The notes under the pieces were generated by a model. It worked only from the letters and a program-made list of their open reading frames with translations. It did no database searches and had not been told where the DNA came from. Below, in pieces: positions 14,485 to 21,017 of a DNA stretch of 21,017 nt (its first letter is position 1; every line of letters begins with the position of its first letter). Source of the stretch: Lamprobacter sp964516305 (lineage in GTDB: Bacteria > Pseudomonadota > Gammaproteobacteria > Chromatiales > Chromatiaceae); contig CAZEZH010000049.1 of the NCBI GenBank assembly GCA_964516305.1, positions 1 through 21,017 of the forward strand, in the 5' to 3' direction. The translations under genes were made by a program, and so were the position numbers.

Positions 14485-16032
14485 TCAGCGCATGAAGTCG
14501 AACAACGACATGCCTTGGATATCGACAAAGGCGCGTTGCGCAGCTTGTAACCCAACCTGCCGTAGGCTGTATTCGGTGACAGCCTCACCGTAGTCGAGAT
14601 CAACGAGATCAGACATGGTCTGATCATAATTCAGCATGCGGTTGCTGTTGACCGTATCCACAAGATCCAGTTCGTTCAGGCGAGCACCTACCGAGGCACG
14701 CTGGGTCAGGATATTGTCCAAGCTATTATCTAGCTCACGCATCGTGGTGTTGATGGTGTTGGTGATGTGAGCACGGTTATCGGGCGAGCCCTCCCGGTCC
14801 AATTCCAGCACGTCGATGGCATCCTTCAAGGTTTTGAAGAGATCCTGATTCGCAGTTTCGTCATCTGCCGGGCGGATTTGTATCTGATCGCCGACTTCGG
14901 GATCGCCTTGAAGGCCGACACTGATTCCGCCGAAGTTCAACACTTCTCCGGATTCATAGTCTTGTGGGCCGAGGAGCACTGTATCGTCGGATGTTCTTAG
15001 TGCTGCCACTTGGATCGCATTGGTAAATGCAGCGGTATTGTTATCACTTTCTAGCTCGAAGGTGAAATCTTCGGGAACACCCTCGGCAAAGGTAACAACG
15101 AGTTCCGAGCCATCGTTACCCGCACTGTTATCAACAACGCTGACAACCTCGTCCGTAGTTTCCAGTGCGCTGATGAGATCACTGACACTTAAATCGCCAG
15201 CTGCGGGATTGAAGTCCGTTAATGCCCCCGACGAGTCCGTCACATCACCATCATTGAGCAAATTACTCGCATCAACGATGCGTTGACCAAACTCAACGGT
15301 GAATGCCTCGCCAAAATCTGCGTTACTTGCATCAACCCGGTTTGGCCCGGAGAAGGTGACCGTGCCCTCGTTACGCACAAACCCCGACTGGGTGCCGATT
15401 TCGATCGAGCCTGCGCTGGAAGCTTCCTTCTCCGCCCGAGCCACATAACTGGTCCCAGCAGCGACACTCTGGAACAACATCTTTCCGTTGTTGGTCACGG
15501 CCATCAGCCGCTCGGAATCGACGCGCTGCTCACGTACCTGTTCATCGCCTTTGTAATCGATGCGAGCAATACCAGGATCATCTGTGTTGCGGACAAACGG
15601 TGGGGCTTCGTCCTGATAGCCACCGAACAGATAGTGGTTGTTACCATCAGTCGCGTTGCCCAAGCCGATCATGGTCTCATAGAGGCCACGAAGTTCGGTG
15701 GCAATCGACTCACGATCAGAATCGTTAAGGGTTTCACTGGCAGCTTGCACAAGGAGCGTCTTGGCGCTGATGACCAGATTGCTGGAACTGCTTAAGACAC
15801 TTTCGTTTTGGGATAGCGTGTTTCTGGCGCTGACCCGTGAGTCGGTATTCTGCTGTGTCGCTGTCTGGGCTTGCGAGACCCGGACTGCGCGCGAGGAGGC
15901 CTGGGGATCGTCAGCCGGCGTCATCACACGGCGCCCGCTTGCAATCTGCTGTCCTACCTTAAGGAATTCGCTCTGTTGCCGATTCATCGACGACAGGCTC
16001 TGCTGGAACATGGTGACGGTGCTGATGCGCAT
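14485..16032 (-). CDS. flgL: Flagellar hook-filament junction protein FlgL (HAP3)
   Basis: 515-residue FlgL, the second of two adaptor rings between hook and filament. The ends carry the flagellin-like helices: N-terminal MRISTVTMFQQSLSSMNRQQ...QIASGRRVMTPADDPQASSR, and C-terminal ITNTINTTMRELDNSLDNILTQRASVGARLNEL...GLQAAQRAFVDIQGMSLFDF. The middle is longer than in E. coli (317 residues) and acidic, forming an enlarged surface domain that includes NFGGISVGLQGDPEVGDQIQIRP, a strand-rich element common in long HAP proteins. Shine-Dalgarno TAGGA lies upstream of the ATG. It follows flgK by 19 bases and should share the flgK transcript. Confidence 0.95.
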   Translation of the reverse strand: MRISTVTMFQQSLSSMNRQQSEFLKVGQQIASGRRVMTPADDPQASSRAVRVSQAQTATQQNTDSRVSARNTLSQNESVLSSSSNLVISAKTLLVQAASETLNDSDRESIATELRGLYETMIGLGNATDGNNHYLFGGYQDEAPPFVRNTDDPGIARIDYKGDEQVREQRVDSERLMAVTNNGKMLFQSVAAGTSYVARAEKEASSAGSIEIGTQSGFVRNEGTVTFSGPNRVDASNADFGEAFTVEFGQRIVDASNLLNDGDVTDSSGALTDFNPAAGDLSVSDLISALETTDEVVSVVDNSAGNDGSELVVTFAEGVPEDFTFELESDNNTAAFTNAIQVAALRTSDDTVLLGPQDYESGEVLNFGGISVGLQGDPEVGDQIQIRPADDETANQDLFKTLKDAIDVLELDREGSPDNRAHITNTINTTMRELDNSLDNILTQRASVGARLNELDLVDTVNSNRMLNYDQTMSDLVDLDYGEAVTEYSLRQVGLQAAQRAFVDIQGMSLFDFMR

Positions 16033-16051
16033 GATGGTAATATCCTAGTGA

Positions 16052-18064
16052 TCAGTTGCGCAGGCCGAGGATGGTATCGAAGACGGTCGAAGCAGTATCG
16101 ATTACGCGAGCATTGGCGGCGTAGAATTGTTGAAAGCGAATCAGATTGGCCGCTTCCTCATCGAGGTTGACGCCAGACTCGGACTGCTGCAAGGCTTCCA
16201 GCTGTTCTGTAATACCTAGACTTGCATCTAGGTTGACCTGGACGATGTTGGCTCGGTTGCCGACATCGGAGACCATCCCGGCATAGGCTTGCGTAAGTGT
16301 CGAGCGACCGCCCACAAGTTGTTCTGTCTGCAAGTTTTGCAGGGCCAACGCATTGCGGTTATCGCCAGGTCCAGATGCCGCCTCATTGATTCTTAAGGTT
16401 GTATCGGGATCACCCGACTCGGGCAGGCCATCAATCCTGAAGCTGACACCGTCCACGGTGATGACGTCCCCTGCGCTAAGCGTGGCAGCGGTACCGACGG
16501 TATCACTGTCTTGGACAACGCCACCATCAACTGCACGCGTCTGACCATTCACCTGGACTGTGTCCGACGTTGGAACAAAGCCACTGAATGTCAAGTTGCC
16601 ATTGTCTGCCAGTGACAACGTATAGCCTGACTCACTTGCTGCAATGGCCTCTTCAAAGGCCTCACCATCGACAGCAGTGAAAACCTGGGCATCCATGTCG
16701 CCACTGCTAGTGACGAAGAGGCCGGCAGCAACCTTGTCCAACTCGCTGATGACAGTCTCCATGCCTCCGGCAGCGCGGCGGACGGGCTGGACCTCGAAGC
16801 GATCGCGGTCCACTAGGTTAGTCGTATCATCGAAGGTTAGGACAACCCCGCCAAAGCTCAGAGTCGCATTAGTGCCATCAGCATTGGGATCGGCATAGCT
16901 CCATTCGCTCGCCTCGAGCGCTTGTCCGTTATCCTTTCGGACCACTTCGAACCCATTCTCAAGATCGCCAACATCCGTCACACGGACTTGGTAATCCGTC
17001 GCCCGCAACTGGGCAAGGTTAGCCTCATCAAAACGAGCAGCCGTGATCTCTGACGTACCACTGTTGCGATCATTGGCGTAGGTGATGGGCTGGCCAATAT
17101 CGAAGAAGTTCCCACCTTGATCGCCATTGAGGTCGCGCCCTAGGCGATGTTGATCGTTGAAGCCGATCACCATCGAGGCTGCTAACTGGCCAACCTGGTT
17201 CTGCGTTTTATCCAGCGTCTCGCTGCGGAAGGTCATGAGCCCGCCAAGGGTGCCACCGGTAATTAGCCCTTCATCGATCGGGATAATGCTCGAGTTAGCG
17301 CGCTGACCATCCTGATAAGCAACCACCGTGCGTTGCGGATCGGTCGGCGAGTCGATCGCGTGCAATTTGAAGGTGCTAGTGCCTGTTACCAACTGCTGCC
17401 CATTCGGCAGGCTGAGGTTGTATGTCTTACCGTCCTGGATGTTGAGCCGCACGTCCATCCGCTCGTTGATTTGCTGGATCACATAATCGCGCTGATCGAG
17501 CAGGCCGTTGGGTTCTTCGCCTCGGCTCGCACGCGCTACGGAGATGTCGCGATTGAGTCCCGCAAGTTGCTCGGTGAGATTGTTGATTTGGACGACTTCA
17601 TCCCGAACCTGGCCGTTGACACCGTCCTGCATGTCCTGCAGATACCCGTCGAAAGCGCGGAACTGAGAGGTCATGATATCCGCAGTGCCGAGCACTCCCT
17701 GGCGCGTCGCCGGGTCGGCAGGACCCGCGGCTAGGTCTTGGATGCTGGAGAAGAAGTTCTGCATCAGGGGCGAGAGTCCGGCCTCGCGGTCAGCCAGCAG
17801 GTTGTTGATCTGGCTGACCTCTTTTTGATAAGCCTCTAGGCTCCGGGTGTTGCCAAGGGAGTCGTTGAGCTGGTTCGCAACGAACTGATTGAACTGGCGT
17901 TCAATATCAGTCACGCGCACACCACCGGACACCCCATTGTTGGCGAGTTCGGTAATCTCCCTGTTGTAGCCGGGCGTGTAGACGTTGCTGATGTTGTTGC
18001 TAGTGGTCTTGAGGGCGTTCTGAGCCGCATTGAGGCCACTGAGCCCGATGGAATAGATGCTCAT
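16052..18064 (-). CDS. flgK: Flagellar hook-associated protein FlgK (HAP1)
   Basis: 670-residue FlgK, the first adaptor ring on the hook tip, needed before FlgL and flagellin can assemble. The N-terminal rod/hook-family motif is clear (SIYSIGLSGLNAAQNALKTTSNNISNVYTPGYNRE), followed by QFNQFVANQLNDSLGNTRSLEAYQKEV and FFSSIQDLAAGPADPATRQGVL. The C-terminal helix SGVNLDEEAANLIRFQQFYAANARVIDTASTVFDTIL is typical. E. coli FlgK has 547 residues; the extra length is a beta-rich, Asp/Gly-rich central insertion with repeats of the VQVNGQ and ITVDGVSFRI type. A sigma-28 promoter lies about 47-74 bp upstream, fitting late expression. GGGAA sits nine bases before the ATG. Confidence 0.97.
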   Translation of the reverse strand: MSIYSIGLSGLNAAQNALKTTSNNISNVYTPGYNREITELANNGVSGGVRVTDIERQFNQFVANQLNDSLGNTRSLEAYQKEVSQINNLLADREAGLSPLMQNFFSSIQDLAAGPADPATRQGVLGTADIMTSQFRAFDGYLQDMQDGVNGQVRDEVVQINNLTEQLAGLNRDISVARASRGEEPNGLLDQRDYVIQQINERMDVRLNIQDGKTYNLSLPNGQQLVTGTSTFKLHAIDSPTDPQRTVVAYQDGQRANSSIIPIDEGLITGGTLGGLMTFRSETLDKTQNQVGQLAASMVIGFNDQHRLGRDLNGDQGGNFFDIGQPITYANDRNSGTSEITAARFDEANLAQLRATDYQVRVTDVGDLENGFEVVRKDNGQALEASEWSYADPNADGTNATLSFGGVVLTFDDTTNLVDRDRFEVQPVRRAAGGMETVISELDKVAAGLFVTSSGDMDAQVFTAVDGEAFEEAIAASESGYTLSLADNGNLTFSGFVPTSDTVQVNGQTRAVDGGVVQDSDTVGTAATLSAGDVITVDGVSFRIDGLPESGDPDTTLRINEAASGPGDNRNALALQNLQTEQLVGGRSTLTQAYAGMVSDVGNRANIVQVNLDASLGITEQLEALQQSESGVNLDEEAANLIRFQQFYAANARVIDTASTVFDTILGLRN

Positions 18065-18110
18065 GTTGTTGTTCCCGACCGCGAAATCTCAGTTGCGTCC
18101 AATACCAAAA

Positions 18111-18137
18111 CTATCGGCAGATTCACGCCGATCTTTA
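18111..18137 (-). promoter_or_regulatory. Sigma-28 (FliA) promoter for flgKL
   Basis: Read on the minus strand: TAAA (18134-18137, -35), exactly 15 bp, then GCCGATAG (18111-18118, -10). This matches the FliA consensus TAAA-N15-GCCGATAA at all but one base. It faces flgK and would start transcription about 40 bp before the ATG. Late-class control of flgKL by FliA is established in enterics. The match is read directly; its use here is inferred. Confidence 0.8.
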
Positions 18138-18194
18138 GGTGCAGAGGCCGCAATAAATCTACCGGCAGTCAGCGCTGCACCGAATGCACAGTCA

Positions 18195-18216
18195 GGCAGC
18201 CAGCCACCAAGCTGCC
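18195..18216 (-). terminator. Hairpin after flgJ, possible terminator
   Basis: GGCAGC (18195-18200) and GCTGCC (18211-18216) form a perfect six-base stem with a ten-base loop, starting about ten bases beyond the flgJ stop on the minus strand. There is no T-run, so it may be a Rho-assisted end, a pause or an mRNA-stabilising hairpin separating flgHIJ from the flgK promoter. Confidence 0.3.
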
Positions 18217-18225
18217 AACTGTGAT

Positions 18226-19548
18226 TCAAAAGCCTTCGATCAGGGGGCCAGGGGCGCTCTTGGCTTCGGCGACCACGGGCCCGAAGCGCCCCATGATCTT
18301 GATGAGCTTATCGGCATAGGCCGGATCGGTCGCATAACCACCGGCTTGTAGCTCTCTGGCCGCTTGTTCTGCGCTTGGCGCCGCGCCCACCGCGGCATAG
18401 CGGGGCTGATTACTGATCAGACGCCCGTAATCGGTGAAGGCGGCTTCGTAGGACTCGTAGACGCGGAAGCTATCCCGGATGCGCGCACGCTGTCCGTCGA
18501 TGTACTCGTGGGTCGTGATGGCGGTGGTTGGGCCTTGCCAACGGCTGCCGGCCTTGATGCCGAACAGGTTATGGCTGTTCTGCCCATCAGCGGTCACGAT
18601 CTGATGCCGTCCCCAGCCAGTTTCCAGCGCTGCTTGGGCGAGAATGAGCTCGGCCGGCACCCCGGTGCGCTGGCTCGCAGCCTGTGCTGGCGCGGCGAGC
18701 TGGCTCAAAAATATCTGAATATGCTCGGCTTGAGCGCCGGATGGGTCAGCAAGGGTCACCTGGCCTGAGTGAATCGCGGGTGTGCTCCATCCATCTAGCA
18801 AGCCCCCAGTGGAGTCTTTCCAAGCATCGAGCAGACCGGCAGACTCTTCGCTCCAGGCATCGACCAAGGCGCCCGAGCTGCTGCCTTGGGCGCGATCGAT
18901 TAAACGGCCCTCTGACTGCCCACCCCAAGCCGCCAAGAAACTCTCTGCCGAACTCTCACCCACGAGTTTGCCCAGATTACCGGCTGCAAGGAGGCCACCG
19001 GATGGAGGGCTATCGGCAGCCACCATCGGGGGGTCTATGTTAGTCATCTGCCCGGTTTTGCGATTCCCCGATCCGGTGTCATCAGCGTTCGACGGTGCTG
19101 CTCCCGCTGCGCTGCTCTCTTTCGGCCTGACCGGCGTTTCTAACTGTCGAGGAACGCCACGCGGGATGCCGGCGAGGAGGTCTACGGCCTCCCCGCTAGA
19201 TGCGTTGGAGCCCTGTGCCTGCTGCCCACCATCGGCTGCCGGGAGCTGATAGCTGGACTCGAGCTGCTCGACCAACTGATCAGCGAGCCCGATGCCGCGC
19301 TCGGCCATGGTCTGTGCCCATTGGTGATCGAGCAAGGATTGATAGAACTCGGTCTGCTGACTGTTGGTGAGGTCGCTGGTGGGCACTGTTGCCCGCATGC
19401 CTTTGACCAAGGCATGCAGGAACAGGGCCTCGAACTGCTGCGCCGCCGCGCGTAGCGCCTCGGGGTCCTGCTCACGCGCCCCTTGCTTCAGGCGTTGCAG
19501 CCCTTGGACATCGAGCGCGAATTGACTAGCAGCGCTATCGGCCTGCAT
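18226..19548 (-). CDS. flgJ: Rod cap protein and peptidoglycan hydrolase FlgJ
   Basis: 440-residue dual-function FlgJ: the N-domain caps the growing rod and the C-domain cuts peptidoglycan so the rod can pass. N-domain (about 20-100) has AAAQQFEALFLHALVKGMRATVP and QTEFYQSLLDHQWAQTMAERGIGLADQL. C-domain (about 275-425) is a GH73-type glucosaminidase with VPAELILAQAALETGWGRH (likely catalytic E309), NSHNLFGIKAGSRWQGP and FRVYESYEAAFTDYGRLI. Enteric FlgJ is near 315 residues; the excess is a 170-residue linker, rich in Ser/Gly/Pro, that ends in tryptophan-bearing 11-residue repeats (227-254). Start overlaps the flgI stop by one base (TGATG). Confidence 0.96.
   Translation of the reverse strand: MQADSAASQFALDVQGLQRLKQGAREQDPEALRAAAQQFEALFLHALVKGMRATVPTSDLTNSQQTEFYQSLLDHQWAQTMAERGIGLADQLVEQLESSYQLPAADGGQQAQGSNASSGEAVDLLAGIPRGVPRQLETPVRPKESSAAGAAPSNADDTGSGNRKTGQMTNIDPPMVAADSPPSGGLLAAGNLGKLVGESSAESFLAAWGGQSEGRLIDRAQGSSSGALVDAWSEESAGLLDAWKDSTGGLLDGWSTPAIHSGQVTLADPSGAQAEHIQIFLSQLAAPAQAASQRTGVPAELILAQAALETGWGRHQIVTADGQNSHNLFGIKAGSRWQGPTTAITTHEYIDGQRARIRDSFRVYESYEAAFTDYGRLISNQPRYAAVGAAPSAEQAARELQAGGYATDPAYADKLIKIMGRFGPVVAEAKSAPGPLIEGF
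18787..18939 (-). repeat. 11-residue Trp repeats in FlgJ linker
   Basis: ALVDAW (227-232), GLLDAW (238-243) and GLLDGW (249-254) recur with exactly 11-residue spacing of the Trp; FLAAW (W208) and GRLID (214-218) upstream look like degenerate relatives. The unit is about 33 bp. The repeats lie just before the muramidase domain. Confidence 0.7.
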
Positions 19549-20666
19549 CAGATGATCTGCAGCTCAGCGCGCAGCGAACCGGAGGCCTTAAGCGCCTCGA
19601 GGATAGCCATCAGATCTTGGGGGCTGGCGCCAAGAGCGTTGAGCGCGCTCACCACCTCGGTCAGATCCGCGCCACCCACCAGGCGCAGAAAGCTGTCTTG
19701 CTCTTCGATGCTGATCTGGGTTTCCGGCACCACCACGGTCTCGCCACCGCTGAAAGGCGGCGGCTGGCTGACCTGGAATTGGGTCTCGATGATGACCGAG
19801 AGATTGCCATGCGCTACCGCCGCGCGCCGCAGCGTCACGGCACTGTTCATGACGACTGAGCCGGTACGTGCGTTGAGAACGACTCGGGCCGGCGCCTCGG
19901 TTGGCGTCACCTGGATACTTTCCACCCGCGCCATGAAGCCCAGCCGTTGGTCATCGGTAGGCGGGCCGTTCAGCTCGATGACCCGGCCGTTAATGCCCTT
20001 GGCCATGACGCAGCCGAATTCTTCGTTGATCGCGTCAACAATTCGCTTGGCGGTGCCGAAATCCGCCTCCTTCAGCACCAGTTCGAGCAAGCCGCCTCTG
20101 GCATTGAGATCAACCGGAACGCCCTCCTCCACGATGGCACCACCGGGAATCGTACCCGCGGCGAGCTGGTTGACCTGCACCGCAGCACCACCGGCCTCGG
20201 CCCCGGCGCCAGGAACCAGCAGATTGCCCTGGGCAATGGCGTAGATCTCGCCGTCAGCGCCCTTGAGCGGAGTCATCAGCAGGGTGCCGCCGCGAAGGCT
20301 GCGCGCGTTAGCGACCGATGAGACATTCACGCTCAGTTCCTGTCCGGGTCGCGAGAATGGCGGCAAATCAGCGGTCACCATCACCGCTGCCAAGTTGCGC
20401 AGCTGCATGTTGGTGCCAGGCGGTATGGTGATCCCTAGCTGCTTGAGCATGTTGGTCAGACTCTGCCCAGTGAAGGGCGCCTGCATGGTCTGGTCGCCGG
20501 TGCCGTCCAGACCCACCACCAATCCAAAGCCGACCAATGGGTTATCGCGGACACCAGCAAAATCTGCCAGTTCTTGAATGCGTTCGGCTGAGGCCGGCAG
20601 CACCACCATCACCGTGATCAACACAGCAAAGGCAAGCCGAACGGGCCATCTTGGAGCCTTGTTCAT
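19548..20666 (-). CDS. flgI: Flagellar P-ring protein FlgI
   Basis: FlgI forms the periplasmic P ring, a bushing around the rod in the peptidoglycan layer. From the chosen start it is 372 residues, the normal size, with a classic signal peptide (MNKAPRWPVRLAFAVLITVM, cleavage near PASA-ER). Family motifs follow: DNPLVGFGLVVGLDGTGDQT, FTGQSLTNMLKQLGI, LRNLAAVMVTADLPPF, ARSLRGGTLLMTPLKGADG, VLNARTGSVVMNSAV and the C-terminal ASPQDLMAILEALKASG. The frame is open to 20723 with further ATGs (20696-20702 cluster, after GCGGAAC). Those would give a better Shine-Dalgarno but an unusually long signal peptide, so the true start is uncertain. flgJ overlaps its stop by one base. Confidence 0.95.
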   Translation of the reverse strand: MNKAPRWPVRLAFAVLITVMVVLPASAERIQELADFAGVRDNPLVGFGLVVGLDGTGDQTMQAPFTGQSLTNMLKQLGITIPPGTNMQLRNLAAVMVTADLPPFSRPGQELSVNVSSVANARSLRGGTLLMTPLKGADGEIYAIAQGNLLVPGAGAEAGGAAVQVNQLAAGTIPGGAIVEEGVPVDLNARGGLLELVLKEADFGTAKRIVDAINEEFGCVMAKGINGRVIELNGPPTDDQRLGFMARVESIQVTPTEAPARVVLNARTGSVVMNSAVTLRRAAVAHGNLSVIIETQFQVSQPPPFSGGETVVVPETQISIEEQDSFLRLVGGADLTEVVSALNALGASPQDLMAILEALKASGSLRAELQII

Positions 20667-20759
20667 CGTCGATGTCGAGAAGCTATGGGCTTGCATCATC
20701 ATGTTCCGCGTCGCTAAAGACATTCTAAGTCAAACAGACGGCTCTCACGCCTTCATCGT

Positions 20760-21017
20760 TCAGATGGGCGAGATATTCAGGAAGAAACGCTGCAGCCATC
20801 CCATGTGCTGCGCCTCGTTGATGTAGCCATCGCCAACATATTCGATGCGAGCGTCGGCAACCGCTGTCGAAGAGACCGTATTCTGGCCGGTAATCCTTAG
20901 CGGATCGATCACGCCGGAGAAACGAATGTACTCGACCCCTTGATTGATTGCGATCTGCTTTTCACCGTGTACTCGCAGATTGCCGTTCGGCATCACGTCC
21001 ACCACTGTCACGGTGAT
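20760..21017 (-). CDS. flgH: Flagellar L-ring protein FlgH, C-terminal part
   Basis: The last 85 residues of FlgH, the outer-membrane lipoprotein that forms the L ring over the FlgI P ring. The 5' part, including the signal peptide and lipobox, lies beyond the window. Diagnostic stretches are VVDVMPNGNLRVHGEKQIAINQG, EYIRFSGVIDPLRI, NTVSSTAVADARIEYVGDGYINEAQHMGWLQRFFLNISPI. It leads into flgI and flgJ in the usual flgHIJ order on the minus strand. Confidence 0.96.
   Translation of the reverse strand: MTVTVVDVMPNGNLRVHGEKQIAINQGVEYIRFSGVIDPLRITGQNTVSSTAVADARIEYVGDGYINEAQHMGWLQRFFLNISPI

Noticed and set aside
18107..18132. Second, plus-strand sigma-28 promoter using the inverted GCCGAT
   Set aside because: No TAAA at the required 15-bp spacing, and no plus-strand gene follows.
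1..21017. CRISPR array, tRNA, rRNA, insertion sequence or prophage genes
   Set aside because: No regularly spaced repeat array, no RNA-gene signature and no transposase or phage protein seen on either strand.

Overview
The window is a flagellar gene cluster from a motile Gram-negative bacterium, almost certainly a gammaproteobacterium. FliG, FliM, FliN, FliP and FliQ read like those of enterics and pseudomonads, and FlgH and FlgI (L and P rings) imply an outer membrane. The GC-rich sequence and the very acidic low-complexity segments in FliF, FliH and FliN would fit a Chromatiales-type, possibly salt-adapted, organism; that placement is inference. The sequence is a draft scaffold with two runs of exactly 100 N.

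Layout: (1) 1-731, a compact vapBC type II toxin-antitoxin operon with its own promoter and operator. (2) 1000-1389, fliE on the minus strand, diverging from the next operon. (3) 1699-7556, fliF-fliG-fliH-fliI-fliJ on the plus strand, tightly overlapped: MS ring, C-ring switch base, and the export ATPase with its regulator and stalk. (4) 7683-9481, fliK, the hook-length ruler, interrupted by an assembly gap inside a tandem repeat. (5) 9606-14396, fliL-fliM-fliN-fliO-fliP-fliQ-fliR: stator-associated protein, the rest of the C-ring, and the core export gate; fliR is interrupted by the second gap. (6) 14485-21017, an opposing minus-strand block flgH(partial)-flgI-flgJ followed by flgK-flgL: L ring, P ring, rod cap/muramidase, and the two hook-filament junction proteins. 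flgK-flgL has a good sigma-28 promoter in front of it.

Together the genes build the basal body, switch and export machine, then the ruler and junction that end hook growth and begin the filament. No flhA, flhB, flagellin, fliD, motor or chemotaxis gene is present; those must lie elsewhere.

Both gaps are flanked by an identical 55-bp sequence. Removing the N run plus one copy (155 bases) restores one open frame in each gene: FliK of 547 residues and FliR of 262. The apparent breaks are therefore assembly artefacts, although repeat copies may be missing from fliK.

I found no previously undescribed multi-gene system. The most interesting signals are inside known proteins: a 16-residue tandem repeat in FliK, a perfectly conserved duplicated EDLWAAAMAEQ motif in FliN, an 11-residue tryptophan repeat in the FlgJ linker, and a very long linker in FliH.
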